64,000 nucleotides of DNA from Denitrobaculum tricleocarpae (GTDB taxonomy: Bacteria; Pseudomonadota; Alphaproteobacteria; Kiloniellales; Kiloniellaceae), in NCBI RefSeq assembly GCF_007004665.1, contig NZ_ML660055.1, positions 62,001 through 126,000 on the forward strand, in the 5' to 3' direction. Position numbers and translations under genes: made by a program. Under the pieces are notes generated by a model. That model saw only the letters and a program-made list of their open reading frames with translations, was not told where the DNA came from and did no database searches. Shown piece after piece: positions 11,343-21,285 of this stretch (positions are counted from its first letter, which is position 1; each line of letters starts with the position of its first letter).

Positions 11343-12284
11343 ATGGCCAATTCCGAACAGATCCTGATCATAAAGCTGAGCGCCCTGGGCGATTTCGTAT
11401 TGTCTCTCGGGGCCTGTCAAGCCATTCGAAAACACCACCGCGATGCCAGAATCACGCTCCTGACGACAAAACCCTACCAGCCACTGGCGAAGGCCAGCGG
11501 CCTCTTCGATGAGATCTTGCTGGATAGCCGTCCACGTATCTGGCAACTTCCCTCGCTCGTCGCCCTACGCGCGCAACTGCGTTCAGGGCGGTTCGACCGG
11601 GTATACGACCTGCAACGCAGCGATAGATCGGGTTTTTACTTTCGCCTGATCGGTCAGCCCAAACCCGAATGGGTTGGTAAGGTCGCGGGTTGCTCACACC
11701 GCTATCTGCAGCCCGGCGATCAGGTCTTGCACATCTCGACCCGTGAAGCGCAGCAGCTCGCACTGGCCGGTATCACAGACATCGCCCCGGCCGATCTGAC
11801 CTTCGCCAACGAGGACGTGACCGGGTTTGCGGTGCCGGACGGTTACGTGCTGTTGGTCCCCGGCGGCGCGCCGCACCGACCGGCGAAACGCTGGCCTATG
11901 GAGCGCTATGCCGAACTCGCGGCCTGGATCGTGACGCGTGGATACACGCCTGTGCTTCTGGGCACCGCCGCGGAACAAGAATCACTGGAACTGATATCTG
12001 CGGTCTGCCCAAGCGCCCTCAACCTCTGTGGTCGGACCAGCCTGCTTCAAATCGCGACCCTGGCCAAGTCCGCGGCGCTCACCGTCGGCAACGACACAGG
12101 CCCGATGCACCTGATCGCGCCCGCGGGCTGTCCGCTGGTATCCCTCTTCTCTCACGAGTCGGATCCGGCAAAAGTCAGCCCGCGCGGTGCTGAAGTGACG
12201 ATCCTGCGGCGACCGACCCTCGAAGACCTGACACTCACCGAGGTGACCGATGCTTGCGAACCGCTGTTACCCCTGCGCCGCTGA
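11343..12284 (+). CDS. Glycosyltransferase family 9 (heptosyltransferase-like)
   Basis: 313 residues. GT9 enzymes transfer ADP-heptose or related sugars to the inner core of lipopolysaccharide at the cytoplasmic face of the inner membrane. Seen: N-terminal ILIIKLSALGDFVLSLGA, central LLVPGGAPHRPAKRWPMERY, and the nucleotide-sugar-binding KSAALTVGNDTGPMHLIAPAG near the C-terminus. AAGAGG lies upstream of the ATG. It converges with the next GT9 gene and their 3' ends overlap by 18 bases. Specific acceptor unknown. Confidence 0.9.
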   Translation: MANSEQILIIKLSALGDFVLSLGACQAIRKHHRDARITLLTTKPYQPLAKASGLFDEILLDSRPRIWQLPSLVALRAQLRSGRFDRVYDLQRSDRSGFYFRLIGQPKPEWVGKVAGCSHRYLQPGDQVLHISTREAQQLALAGITDIAPADLTFANEDVTGFAVPDGYVLLVPGGAPHRPAKRWPMERYAELAAWIVTRGYTPVLLGTAAEQESLELISAVCPSALNLCGRTSLLQIATLAKSAALTVGNDTGPMHLIAPAGCPLVSLFSHESDPAKVSPRGAEVTILRRPTLEDLTLTEVTDACEPLLPLRR

Positions 12285-13241
12285 CCCCACATTCAGTCTT
12301 TGCATCAAGGCAAGGGCAGCCTCCTCGACAGAGTCGGTTTGAAGACTGGTCATCCAGCTTTTCGGCAAAGTGTGGTGATAACCGGGCTGGTTGATGATTT
12401 CATCCAGGCTTTCCGGCGTCCGCACGAAGCCGCAGTGGGCACCCCAAGGACCATAGCGGCGTTCCGAACTCGGCCCGAACAAGCCTAGTGTGGGCACGCC
12501 GACAGCGGCTGACATATGCATCAGTCCACTGTCGTTGCCGACAAAGAACACGCAGCGTTTGAGACAGGCCGCCGTCGTCAGAAGACCCGCCTTACCCACC
12601 AGATCGATGGTCCTGTTCGCAGGCAAAGCATGCATCAAAGCGGCCGCCTGCGCTTCTTCGCCCGGCGCACCGAGCACAGCCAACCGCGCCCCTTGCAGAG
12701 GTCCCGCAGGTCCCGTCAACCTGCGCGCCAGATCCACAAAGCGTTCCAACATCCACGTTTTGCCGATCCAATTGGCCGTCGGACCAACGGCCAGCACGGG
12801 GTCGCCATCCGGGATCGCCTCAAGAGCCGCCCGCTCGTGCTCTACCGCGAGCCAGATCTTGGGGGCGGGTGGGTTTGCTTCCTCGCCGATCAGACGGGCC
12901 AGCTCGAGCACGCGCGGCTCGTCGTCGAGTTTCGAGGTCACGGTCAGGCTGCGTCTGCAGCGCACTGTCCAGGAAAACTTGGATGCGCGCAGGTCGACAA
13001 CCAGATCCCAGCGGGTGCCGACACACTGCCACCAAAGATCGCGCCAATGACCGGCATGCTTACGCTTCTTCATCGGCAACAGACGCTGCAATCCGGGCAC
13101 AGCTTCAAAGAGTGGCGCGCAGACCGCCCCGGCGGCCACGGTTATCTCCGCGCCCGGATGACGCTCGATCAGAGCGGATAGAATACCGGTCGATTGAACC
13201 GCGTCGCCGATCCGGTTCGAGGTAATGAAAAGAATACGCAT
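12267..13241 (-). CDS. Glycosyltransferase family 9 (heptosyltransferase-like)
   Basis: 324 residues, second GT9 enzyme. It starts MRILFITSNRIGDAVQSTGI and has the donor-binding motif FFVGNDSGLMHMSAAVGVPT near the C-terminus and LAVGPTANWIGKTWMLERF in the middle. It is convergent with the other GT9 gene (11343-12284) and overlaps its 3' end by 18 bases. The two are clearly diverged, so they probably act at different steps of core oligosaccharide assembly rather than being recent duplicates. Confidence 0.9.
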   Translation of the reverse strand: MRILFITSNRIGDAVQSTGILSALIERHPGAEITVAAGAVCAPLFEAVPGLQRLLPMKKRKHAGHWRDLWWQCVGTRWDLVVDLRASKFSWTVRCRRSLTVTSKLDDEPRVLELARLIGEEANPPAPKIWLAVEHERAALEAIPDGDPVLAVGPTANWIGKTWMLERFVDLARRLTGPAGPLQGARLAVLGAPGEEAQAAALMHALPANRTIDLVGKAGLLTTAACLKRCVFFVGNDSGLMHMSAAVGVPTLGLFGPSSERRYGPWGAHCGFVRTPESLDEIINQPGYHHTLPKSWMTSLQTDSVEEAALALMQRLNVGSAAQG

Positions 13242-13316
13242 AGGCTGCAGGTAAAAGCACAGCGCGCCGCAAGTGACAAGGACTGCTTTGCCCCGCCGGA
13301 ACGATGGTTTCCTGCT

Positions 13317-14063
13317 TTAACGGCCACCGGCACAGCGCAGAATGGCGCCGCTGACATATGAAGCCTCTTCCGACAAGAGCCAGAGAGCCGCTTGCGCGAC
13401 CTCGTCAGGTGTCGCAGCCCGGCCGATCGGAACGACAGATTCAAGGCGGGCCACCCGGCCCGGCTCGCCGCCGGACGCATGCAATTCGGTCTCGGTCAAG
13501 CCTGGCGACACGGCATTGACCCGAATGCCCTCGCCTGTAACCTCTTTGGAAAGGCCCAGGGTAAAGCTATCGACCGCACCTTTGGACGCGGCGTACCAGA
13601 CGAACTCGCCGGGGCTGCCGAGTGTCGCCGCACCCGAGGAAATCGAGACGATCCCGCCGCCCGCGCCACCGTGCTTACCGGACATTCGTAAGACGGCTTC
13701 ACGGGAACAGAGCATGACGCCCATAACGTTGATATCGATTGTTTGCTGCATGGTCTCCGGGTCGGTCTCATCCAACCGGCTGATCCTGCCGGTAATACCG
13801 GCATTGTTCACCAGAGCCGTAACCTCACCCAACGCGCGCGCGCTCTCCGTGAAGAGGCGGCTGACGTCATCAGCTTTCGAGACATCAGCCTGGATGCCAA
13901 TCGCGCGGCCACCCTGTGCCGTTATCTCACCGACGACCTCCTCGGCCGCCGACGCGTTCGATTGATAATTCACGCAGACCGCGTAGCCGCGCGCGGCAGC
14001 AAGCTTTGAGATGGCGGCACCGATTCCTCTGGCGCCGCCGGTGACGATAGCAACTTTCGACAT
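13317..14063 (-). CDS. SDR family oxidoreductase, YgfF-like
   Basis: 248-residue classical short-chain dehydrogenase. NAD(P)-binding TGGARGIG (8-15), NNAG (86-89), catalytic Ser about 142, Tyr157 and Lys161 in WYAASKGA. The segments YAASKGAVDS, HASGGEPGRV and WLLSEEASYVSGA match the E. coli YgfF type closely. Substrate is unknown for this subgroup; Asn32/Tyr33 after strand 2 suggests NADP preference but this is weak. Single-gene unit, divergent from the DUF6494 gene. Confidence 0.9.
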   Translation of the reverse strand: MSKVAIVTGGARGIGAAISKLAAARGYAVCVNYQSNASAAEEVVGEITAQGGRAIGIQADVSKADDVSRLFTESARALGEVTALVNNAGITGRISRLDETDPETMQQTIDINVMGVMLCSREAVLRMSGKHGGAGGGIVSISSGAATLGSPGEFVWYAASKGAVDSFTLGLSKEVTGEGIRVNAVSPGLTETELHASGGEPGRVARLESVVPIGRAATPDEVAQAALWLLSEEASYVSGAILRCAGGR

Positions 14064-14285
14064 CTTGGTCCTCTGGCGAAGGTGTTTACGAGTTCAGACT
14101 ACGCTCTGATCTGCCGCAGGCAAGAGCAGACATGTAGGGGGGCATTTTCCCGATATCCAACCCGCCTGCGGCAAATGGTCTGGCTGAGTGTCTCGGCTAA
14201 AAAGGCATTGCTCAAGCCTTTCCCGCATGGTTTTTGTCACTCGAACAAGCCGGACAGCGGTCCGGAGCGAATAAGGAGAAAGCAA

Positions 14286-14492
14286 ATGGATGAAGATGCC
14301 TTCAACATGTCTCTGCGGAAATTCCTGAAAAAGGTCGGCGTGACTTCTCAGCGCGAGATCGAGCAGGCCGTCCGCGCCGCCCATGAAAACGGAAGCCTCA
14401 GCGGGAAAAGCAGCGTTCAGGCCAAGGTCACGCTCAAAATCGAAGCGGTCGGCCTGTCCCACGACATCGACGGCGAAATCAACATCTCCTGA
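14286..14492 (+). CDS. DUF6494 family small protein
   Basis: 68-residue protein beginning MDEDAFNMSLRKFLKKVGVT and ending in a predicted strand pair (VTLKIEAVGLSHDIDGEI). This matches the DUF6494 pattern of small alphaproteobacterial proteins of unknown role. AAGGAG lies 7 bases before the ATG, which decides this start over the longer upstream frame. No signal peptide or membrane segment. Its stop is followed within 100 bases by a strong hairpin (14586-14635). Confidence 0.85.
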   Translation: MDEDAFNMSLRKFLKKVGVTSQREIEQAVRAAHENGSLSGKSSVQAKVTLKIEAVGLSHDIDGEINIS

Positions 14493-14585
14493 CGCGGACT
14501 CGGGTGCTGTCAACCCGGCAAGCTCACAGTCTCATCATCATTTAGCTGCTGCCGCCGAATGCGCGCGGCCTTCGCTAAAACGCCG

Positions 14586-14635
14586 ACGGCCCCCTTGTCT
14601 GCCGCCAATTTGATCCGCGGCGACAAGGAGGCCGT
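14586..14635. terminator. Hairpin between convergent genes
   Basis: A 14-position stem (14586-14599 with 14622-14635, one mismatch) encloses a second CCGC/GCGG stem. Short T-rich tails lie on both sides (TGCTTGTTTC on plus, GTTTT on minus), so it can serve as a two-way terminator for the DUF6494 gene and the convergent 508-residue gene. Confidence 0.55.
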
Positions 14636-14674
14636 TGCTTGTTTCACCCGCCCGTCAAAGCCGGGCACACAGCC

Positions 14675-16201
14675 TTACTGTGCAGCGGCGGGCGGGGGAT
14701 GCACCTGGTTGCCGTTCAGAAAAACCGCACCCTCCGGTTTGAATTCCACGACATAATTCGTCACAGAGGGCACCTGACCGCCTGGGACCGTCTCGCCGCT
14801 CGACAGGAGAACCATCGTCCCCTGCATGACCTGTTGCGCGACCTGGGGATCCTGAACTGACTGGGATGCTTCAAACAACTGCATCAAGCCCTGAATTTCG
14901 GCGCTTACGAGACCGGTCAGTTGGAGAGGATTGTTCGCGTCAAACTGAAGGTTTCCATCCAACGTCGCTGAAACCAGATCGGACTCGATCGATTGGCCGT
15001 CAAAGGACATGATCGTGCCGGCCTCCAACATGATCTCGGTCATTCTTTCCTGGAGTATACCAACAACCGGCGATCCCTGGCTCAACAGATCGAGTGAAGA
15101 AAGTTGAGCAAAGGTCTCGCCATAGGCTGCGTGGATCGCGGCCATCGGATAACGCTTCAGCGTAAAAGGAACGGTCCAGCGCCGGGGCAGAAGCTTCAAG
15201 CCGGACTCAGCGACCGGATCTCCCGGTTTTGAAAGAGAAAATCCGCGAACGGACAGCAACTGGGAGATGGTTATGAGGTCTTGCCCGGCTTCAGGCGCAT
15301 CCATGCTGATTGTCATATCCGCCATGGCGAACTTTGTTTCGGGATCGTCATAGCTGATATCCTGCAGCCTGAACTCCCCGGAGAGTGACTCCGTATTGTC
15401 CACGCCGCCAAACCAGGTGCGCAGCACCTGAAGCAGGATTTGGTCATCGACCTCCTCGGCTTCGGAAAAAAGATCGAAAACCTTGGTCATTTTAGCCGAT
15501 TCGGCCGCAAAGTCGGACGTTGCAAGGTCAAAGTCAGCGCTAAGCTCGCCAATCCCGAAGTCGCTCCGCTGATCCGATGCTGAGACGGACAGGTCCGCAA
15601 TCTTGAAGTCCACTCCCTGCGAGGCGGCGTTCTCGCCCGTCATCTCTGTCGTCAGGGCGATCGACATCTCGGCAATCCGGATCGTGTTCTGATGAACCTC
15701 GTTATAGGCGCCGCCCTCAACCGGCTTTTCGATATCGAACAGGAAGTTCCGGCTTAGAAAATCCAACTCTGAGAGCTCCTCGGTTTCAGAGGAGATCACG
15801 CCGTTCAAACGTTCCAGCCCAATGCGCAAGACCGTTGGTGCCGACCCTTCGGCCAGGGAGCCTGCCCGGAACTCCTCAGGAATTCGGACATCCTTGAAAC
15901 GATAGTCGACTTCCCCCTCTGGTTTTACGAGAAACGTAACGTCACCAATCGGAAAGTCTTCGACCACGCCCTGCTCTCGAACTTTCATATCTTGGATAAG
16001 AACCTGATACCAATCGCCTGCCGGTTCCACTGAGAGCGCGTAAAGCAGATCGATTTCCGGGTCGTCCACAAAAATCGAAATCAGAAATTTTTCAACACCG
16101 TTTTTTATCTTCGTTGCCGGATCGTCTGCAGCCTGCAGAGGCGCCCCCAAAACCGCCAATGCAAACAGGAACCCCAAACCAAAAAAAGCACGCCGCAGCA
16201 T
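14675..16201 (-). CDS. Exported protein of unknown function
   Basis: 508 residues with a clear Sec signal peptide (MLRRAFFGLGFLFALAVLGA then PLQAADD, cleavage about residue 24) and no other membrane segment, so probably periplasmic. The mature part is acidic and rich in alternating hydrophobic patterns (for example EVDYRFKDVRIPEEF and ESDLVSATLDGNLQFDANN) that suggest a long beta-sheet architecture, somewhat like large alphaproteobacterial beta-sandwich proteins of the DUF945/DUF2125 kind. I do not recognise a family with confidence. No Cys in the mature part. Single gene, ending at a bidirectional hairpin. Confidence 0.75.
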   Translation of the reverse strand: MLRRAFFGLGFLFALAVLGAPLQAADDPATKIKNGVEKFLISIFVDDPEIDLLYALSVEPAGDWYQVLIQDMKVREQGVVEDFPIGDVTFLVKPEGEVDYRFKDVRIPEEFRAGSLAEGSAPTVLRIGLERLNGVISSETEELSELDFLSRNFLFDIEKPVEGGAYNEVHQNTIRIAEMSIALTTEMTGENAASQGVDFKIADLSVSASDQRSDFGIGELSADFDLATSDFAAESAKMTKVFDLFSEAEEVDDQILLQVLRTWFGGVDNTESLSGEFRLQDISYDDPETKFAMADMTISMDAPEAGQDLITISQLLSVRGFSLSKPGDPVAESGLKLLPRRWTVPFTLKRYPMAAIHAAYGETFAQLSSLDLLSQGSPVVGILQERMTEIMLEAGTIMSFDGQSIESDLVSATLDGNLQFDANNPLQLTGLVSAEIQGLMQLFEASQSVQDPQVAQQVMQGTMVLLSSGETVPGGQVPSVTNYVVEFKPEGAVFLNGNQVHPPPAAAQ

Positions 16202-16314
16202 AGTTTCACCTCATTTACTCCGCAGAGCTCAGGCTAAGCGGAATCAACCTGCAAGCACAAGTTACAGATGCGAGTTGAATCTACATTAGGTTGCAGGATT
16301 CACTCGAGACCGCT

Positions 16315-16953
16315 TTATTCCGCCAGATTCCGCGCCATGAGTCCGGCGATTGCCCGGGCGTCGGTGTCGCGCTCAGCCAGCACCTCAATCGCATTGCGCT
16401 GCATTTCGGGCGCTTTGTTCTGGGAGAGTTTCGCCTTGGCCTCGACCCGCGTTATCAGAATCTCGAAACAGACGATGCCGCGGCTCATTCCCTCCACAAA
16501 GCGGCGCTCCAGGCGGTCGAGGGTCCAGGGCTGTTCCTGCAAGGATTCCTGCTTTTCCACCAGCTTTTCTAGCAGGTCCATGACCTCCGCCGGCGCGCGC
16601 AGGATTTGCGGGCGCCCATAGACATGCACGGCGGTGTAGTTCCAGGTCGGCACCGCTTTAGCCTCGGGGCCGTACCACGCTGGCGAGATGTAACTGTGCG
16701 GTCCCTGAAAAACCACCAGAACCTCGCCGCCCCCGGACATGGCTTCGAGATCGCGCCACTGCCTGTTGGGCCGCGCCATGTGACCCAGCAACCTTCCTTT
16801 TGGGCCTGCCGTTTCGTCCAGCAGGAACGGCAGATGCGCCGCTGTGGGCGCGGCATGGGATCCCCCGATGACCAGAAGACCGAAATCATGCTCGACGATG
16901 GTCCGCCTGATCTCTTCCGGATCGGTGAGAGCGAAACTTTCGGGAACAAACAT
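16315..16953 (-). CDS. PaiB-like FMN-binding protein
   Basis: 212 residues of the PaiB family, split-barrel FMN-binding proteins first described as negative regulators of sporulation and protease genes in Bacillus. Seen: MFVPESFALTDPEEIRRTIV, FLLDETAGPKGRLLGHMARPN, GPHSYISPAWY and VPTWNYTAVHVYGRP, all typical of the family. No DNA-binding helix-turn-helix, so a flavin-dependent or stress role is as likely as direct regulation. A perfect 10-base palindrome (GTCACGTGAC, 16975-16984) lies just upstream and may be an operator. Confidence 0.88.
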   Translation of the reverse strand: MFVPESFALTDPEEIRRTIVEHDFGLLVIGGSHAAPTAAHLPFLLDETAGPKGRLLGHMARPNRQWRDLEAMSGGGEVLVVFQGPHSYISPAWYGPEAKAVPTWNYTAVHVYGRPQILRAPAEVMDLLEKLVEKQESLQEQPWTLDRLERRFVEGMSRGIVCFEILITRVEAKAKLSQNKAPEMQRNAIEVLAERDTDARAIAGLMARNLAE

Positions 16954-17294
16954 GGCTTGCGCTTTCTCGAGTTGTCACGTGACTGGTCTGTGCGAACGAG
17001 AGAGCTACGGGAAGAGTGGCATATCAAAAAGATCCAATTGCCGTAAATTGACCATACCACTTTCTCTGGTGACGTCGCTCCGACACGGCGCATTTCATGG
17101 CTGGCACAGTCGGAATTTCGGCGCCGAATGGGCAATCAGCGGGATCATTTGACTTTATACGATCAGGCCGCCTCGGAGGCATTGATCTCATGGGGGGAAT
17201 GGCTATAACACAAGCCTCGTCATCCCTGCCGCAGCGCGCGCCGAAGCGCAGGTGCCCAGCGCGCGGCCAGCCGAAGTCACGTTAAAGGAACATC
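16954..17294. other. Gene-free region upstream of paiB-like gene and serA
   Basis: 341 bases between divergent genes. It must hold both promoters. I see the GTCACGTGAC palindrome at 16975-16984, a small GCC/GGC hairpin near 17169, and AAAGGA ahead of the serA start. No convincing ORF, riboswitch or sigma-70 pair could be identified. Confidence 0.5.
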
Positions 17295-18539
17295 ATGAAC
17301 AAGGGCCTCTCCCGACCCAAACACCAGATCCGTTGCCTACTGCTGGAGGGAATATCGCCCACGGCTCCCGCCATTCTGGAAGCCGCCGGTTACGATAATA
17401 TCGAGCATCTGGCCACGGCCCTGGATAAGGATGCCCTGACCGAAGCTCTCAAGGGCGTTCACATGCTGGGCATCCGCTCCCGTTCGCAGCTGACCAAGGA
17501 CGTTCTGGAGGCCGCGGACACCCTGGTTGCCGTCGGCTGCTTTTCCGTTGGAACCAATCAGGTCGACCTGGACGCGGCGACGGCCCGCGGCATTCCTGTT
17601 TTCAACGCGCCCTTCTCCAACACCCGCAGCGTCGCCGAACTGACGATCGCCGAGATCGTTATGCTGATGCGCGGCACCTTTCAGAAATCCAGCGCGGCCC
17701 ACGGCGGCCGCTGGTCCAAATCAGCCGCCGGCAGCCGCGAAATCCGTGGCAAGACTCTTGGGATCGTCGGTTACGGCAACATAGGATCGCAGCTCGCAGT
17801 TATCGCCGAGGCCATGGGCATGGCGGTCATTTACTTCGACCAGGCCGATAAACTGCGCCACGGTAACACGGCGCCGATGGAAAGCCTGAAGGCGCTGCTG
17901 GCGCGCGCGGACGTGGTTTCTCTGCATCTGCCCGAAACACCCGACACCAAGAATATTTTCGGAGAGAGGGAAATCCGGGCCATGAAGCCGGGCAGTTTCC
18001 TGATCAACAATGCCCGGGGTACGTTGGTCGATATCGCAGCCCTGGCCGCAGCGTTGGGAGACGGTCATCTTGCAGGTGCCGCGGTAGACGTCTTTCCGAG
18101 CGAACCCAAGTCCAACGGCGAGGAATTCGTAAGCCCGCTGCGCGGTCTCGACAATGTCATCCTGACCCCGCACGTGGGCGGATCCACCGAAGAAGCGCAG
18201 GAGCGCATCGGCGAAGAAGTCGCGCGCAAATTCGTCGAATACTCGGACATCGGCTCAACGGTGGGCGCGGTGAACTTTCCGCAGGTCCAGCTCTCCAACG
18301 GCGGGACGGCAACCCGCTTTATCCAGGTTCAGCGCAATGAGCCGGGCGAACTGGGGCGCCTGAACGATGTCTTTGCCAAGCACGATATCAACATCGTCGC
18401 CCAGCACTATCAGACCAATGGAGAAATCGGTTATGTCGTTTTGGATGCCGAAGGTCAGGTCGATAACGCCTTCGAAATCCTGACCGAGATCAGAACCCTG
18501 CCGGGAACGATCCGCGCGCGCCTGCTGAACCGGGTCTAA
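17295..18539 (+). CDS. serA: D-3-phosphoglycerate dehydrogenase (E. coli type)
   Basis: First step of serine synthesis: 3-phosphoglycerate to 3-phosphohydroxypyruvate with NAD+. 414 residues, the short SerA type with one C-terminal ACT domain. Seen: GIRSRSQLTKDVLEAA, NAPFSNTRSVAEL, NAD-binding GIVGYGNIGSQLA (about 155-167), INNARGTLVD, catalytic LTPHVGGSTEEAQERIG with the active His, and an ACT domain (about 339-414, NEPGELGRLNDVFAKHDINI) expected to bind serine for feedback inhibition. AAAGGA precedes the ATG. It converges with sdhB. Confidence 0.96.
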   Translation: MNKGLSRPKHQIRCLLLEGISPTAPAILEAAGYDNIEHLATALDKDALTEALKGVHMLGIRSRSQLTKDVLEAADTLVAVGCFSVGTNQVDLDAATARGIPVFNAPFSNTRSVAELTIAEIVMLMRGTFQKSSAAHGGRWSKSAAGSREIRGKTLGIVGYGNIGSQLAVIAEAMGMAVIYFDQADKLRHGNTAPMESLKALLARADVVSLHLPETPDTKNIFGEREIRAMKPGSFLINNARGTLVDIAALAAALGDGHLAGAAVDVFPSEPKSNGEEFVSPLRGLDNVILTPHVGGSTEEAQERIGEEVARKFVEYSDIGSTVGAVNFPQVQLSNGGTATRFIQVQRNEPGELGRLNDVFAKHDINIVAQHYQTNGEIGYVVLDAEGQVDNAFEILTEIRTLPGTIRARLLNRV

Positions 18540-18544
18540 AAAGG

Positions 18545-18581
18545 AAAAACCCCGACCTGCTCGTTCAAAAGCGGATCGGGG
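18545..18581 (-). terminator. Rho-independent terminator of the sdh operon
   Basis: CCCCGAtCCGC on the minus strand pairs with GCaGGTCGGGG around a 10-base loop (18550-18581) and is followed by TTTTT (18549-18545 complement). The T-run lies on the minus-strand side, so it ends sdhB transcripts; it may also weakly stop serA. Confidence 0.7.
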
Positions 18582-18621
18582 CTCTCTCAGTCACGTCGGA
18601 TCTAAGTGCGCGCGAAATCTC

Positions 18622-19401
18622 TTAACCCCGGCGTTCGACCATCAGCTTCTTGATCTCCGCAATTGCCTTGGCCGGATTGAGGCTCTTGGGGCAGGTGCGG
18701 GTGCAGTTCATGATGGTGTGACAGCGATAGAGGCGGAAAGGATCCTCCAGATTATCCAGACGGCTGCCGGTATCTTCATCCCGGCTGTCCGCGATCCAGC
18801 GGTAGGCCTGCAGCAGAATAGCCGGGCCCAGGTAGCGGTCGCCGTTCCACCAGTAACTGGGGCAGGAGGTCGAGCAGCAGAAGCACAGAATACACTCCCA
18901 GAGACCATCGAGTTTTTCACGCTCCTCCGGGCTCTGCAGGCGTTCGCGCTCGGGCGCGGTCGAGGCCGACTTCAGCCAGGGCTCGATCGAGGTGTACTGG
19001 GCGTAGACATGAGTGAGATCAGGCACCAGGTCTTTGACCACCGGCATATGCGGCAAGGGGTAGACCTTTACCTCGTCGTCGACATCGCTGATGTATTTGG
19101 TGCAGGCGAGCGTATTGGTGCCGTCGATGTTCATGGCGCAGGACCCGCAGACACCCTCCCGGCAGGACCGGCGGAACGTCAGGGTGGAGTCCGTCTCGTT
19201 TTTGATTTTGATCAGCGCGTCCAGAACCATGGGACCGCAATCGTCCATATCGACCTGGTAGGTATCGATACTGGGGTTGGCTTCATCATCCGGATTCCAG
19301 CGATAGACCTTGAAAGTCTTCACATTCTTTCCGGAACCCGTGACCGGGTGCGTCTGTCCGCCTTTGGGCTTTGAGTTAGCCGGCAGGGCAAATTCAGCCA
19401 T
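18622..19401 (-). CDS. sdhB: Succinate dehydrogenase iron-sulfur subunit
   Basis: 259 residues, carries electrons from FAD to quinone. Cluster ligands are all present: 2Fe-2S at Cys80, Cys85, Cys88 and Cys100 ([11 protein letters not shown]); second and third clusters from [11 protein letters not shown] (170-180) and [17 protein letters not shown] (227-243). GTAAGGAGAG precedes the ATG. Last gene of sdhCDAB, 54 bases after sdhA, followed by a terminator. Confidence 0.98.
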   Translation of the reverse strand: MAEFALPANSKPKGGQTHPVTGSGKNVKTFKVYRWNPDDEANPSIDTYQVDMDDCGPMVLDALIKIKNETDSTLTFRRSCREGVCGSCAMNIDGTNTLACTKYISDVDDEVKVYPLPHMPVVKDLVPDLTHVYAQYTSIEPWLKSASTAPERERLQSPEEREKLDGLWECILCFCCSTSCPSYWWNGDRYLGPAILLQAYRWIADSRDEDTGSRLDNLEDPFRLYRCHTIMNCTRTCPKSLNPAKAIAEIKKLMVERRG

Positions 19402-19455
19402 CGATCTCTCCTTACGCCTTCGTCTTACTTAACTTGCTCACAAAAACGAAAGCTC

Positions 19456-21282
19456 TTAATAAACCCGTGCTTTCGGCGGGAAGGTCTGCACTTCGTTGGT
19501 CATGGTGTTCAAAGTGACGGGTCGGTAAGCGAAGTCCACCTTGCCGTTTTCGTCACAGGACGCGAGTGTGTGTTTCATCCAGTCGGTATCGTTCCGGTCG
19601 GGGAAGTCCTCGCGCGCATGGGCACCGCGGCTCTCCTCGCGATTGGCCGCGGAAGCCATGGTGACCGAAGCCTGATACATCAGATTATCCAGTTCCAGCG
19701 CTTCGACCAGGTCCGAGTTCCAGATCATCGAGCGATCCTGGATGCCCAGTGAGTCGCGTTTGCCCCAGACCGTTGCCAGGTTCTCGACGCCTTCGCTCAG
19801 GACCTCGCCGGTGCGGAACACCGCAGCGTGGCCCTGCATCGCGCGTTGCATCTCAAGGCGCAATGCTGCCGTTGGGAGTTCGCCCTTGGCATGGCGCGTC
19901 TTATCAAGGCGGGACAGTGCGTAGTCCGCGGAATCCGCGGGCAGAGGCCGGTGACTTTCGCCCGGGGTCAGGATCTCGGCGCAGCGCTTGGCCGCCGAGC
20001 GGCCGAACACGACGAGATCAAGAAGGGAGTTCGACCCGAGGCGGTTGGCGCCATGGACCGAGACACAGGCTGCTTCGCCGATCGCCATCAGCCCCGGCAC
20101 GACCGTGTTGGCATCTCCGTCTTTCTCGGTGACGACTTCGCCGGTCAGGAGGGCCGGAACCCCGCCCATGTTGTAATGGCAGGTCGGCAGGACCGGGATC
20201 GGCTCCTTGGTGACGTCAACACCGGCAAAGATCCGGGCAGATTCGGAAATACCCGGCAGTCGTTCATGCAGCAGAGCCGGTTCCAGATGTTCCAGATGCA
20301 GATGGATATGATCTTTTTCCGCACCAACACCGCGGCCGTCACGAATTTCCATGGTCATGGCCCGGCTGACCACGTCACGGCTGGCCAGATCCTTGGCCGA
20401 AGGCGCATAACGCTCCATGAAGCGCTCGCCTTCGGAGTTGGTCAGATAGCCGCCTTCGCCGCGGGCACCCTCGGTGATGAGCGTTCCGGCGCCGTAAATC
20501 CCTGTCGGATGGAATTGCACGAATTCCATATCCTGGCAGTAGAGACCGGCGCGAAGCGCCATGCCACTTCCATCGCCGGTGCAGGTGTGCGCGCCGGTAC
20601 AGGAGAAGTAGGCGCGGCCATAGCCGCCGGTCGCCAGAATGACCTGATGCGCCCGGAAACGGTGGATTGTTCCGTCATCCAGGTTCCAGGCGACGACCCC
20701 GCGGCAGGACCCGTCTTCCATGATCAGGTCAATAGCGAAGTATTCGATAAAGAACTCCGCATTGCGGCGAAGGCTCTGCTGGTAAAGCGTATGGAGCATG
20801 GCATGGCCGGTCCGGTCCGCCGCCGCGCAGGTGCGTTGCGCAATGCCTTCGCCAAAGCGGGTGGTCATGCCGCCAAACGGCCGCTGATAGATTTTGCCGT
20901 CTTCCGTCCGGCTGAAGGGCATCCCGTAGTGCTCGAGTTCGATGATGGCAGGAACCGCTTCCCGCACCATGTACTCGATCGCATCCTGATCGCCCAGCCA
21001 GTCCGATCCCTTTACGGTGTCGTACATGTGCCAGCGCCAGTCGTCTTCACCCATATTGCCCAGCGAAGCGGAAACACCGCCCTGTGCCGCCACAGTGTGA
21101 CTGCGGGTCGGAAAGACTTTCGAGATGCATGCGGTTTTCAGACCGGCTTCCGCCAGCCCTAGTGTCGCGCGCAGACCCGCGCCACCGGCGCCGATCACAA
21201 CAACGTCATAGGTGTGATCGACAATCTCGTAAGCTGGGGCAGCAGAAGCGCCATTAGATGCGTTGTTGCCAGCGGAACTCAT
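19456..21282 (-). CDS. sdhA: Succinate dehydrogenase flavoprotein subunit
   Basis: 608 residues; oxidises succinate to fumarate with covalently bound FAD. FAD-binding [20 protein letters not shown] (about 29-48), the FAD-linking His in [35 protein letters not shown] and [19 protein letters not shown] are all present. Start codon is 3 bases after the sdhD stop, so it is tightly coupled within sdhCDAB. Confidence 0.98.
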   Translation of the reverse strand: MSSAGNNASNGASAAPAYEIVDHTYDVVVIGAGGAGLRATLGLAEAGLKTACISKVFPTRSHTVAAQGGVSASLGNMGEDDWRWHMYDTVKGSDWLGDQDAIEYMVREAVPAIIELEHYGMPFSRTEDGKIYQRPFGGMTTRFGEGIAQRTCAAADRTGHAMLHTLYQQSLRRNAEFFIEYFAIDLIMEDGSCRGVVAWNLDDGTIHRFRAHQVILATGGYGRAYFSCTGAHTCTGDGSGMALRAGLYCQDMEFVQFHPTGIYGAGTLITEGARGEGGYLTNSEGERFMERYAPSAKDLASRDVVSRAMTMEIRDGRGVGAEKDHIHLHLEHLEPALLHERLPGISESARIFAGVDVTKEPIPVLPTCHYNMGGVPALLTGEVVTEKDGDANTVVPGLMAIGEAACVSVHGANRLGSNSLLDLVVFGRSAAKRCAEILTPGESHRPLPADSADYALSRLDKTRHAKGELPTAALRLEMQRAMQGHAAVFRTGEVLSEGVENLATVWGKRDSLGIQDRSMIWNSDLVEALELDNLMYQASVTMASAANREESRGAHAREDFPDRNDTDWMKHTLASCDENGKVDFAYRPVTLNTMTNEVQTFPPKARVY

Positions 21283-21285
21283 GTC

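Noticed and set aside
16954-17294. Riboswitch or leader peptide for serA
   Set aside because: No known aptamer core or Ser-rich short frame could be found.
19828-21162. 444-codon plus-strand frame
   Set aside because: Antisense shadow of sdhA.
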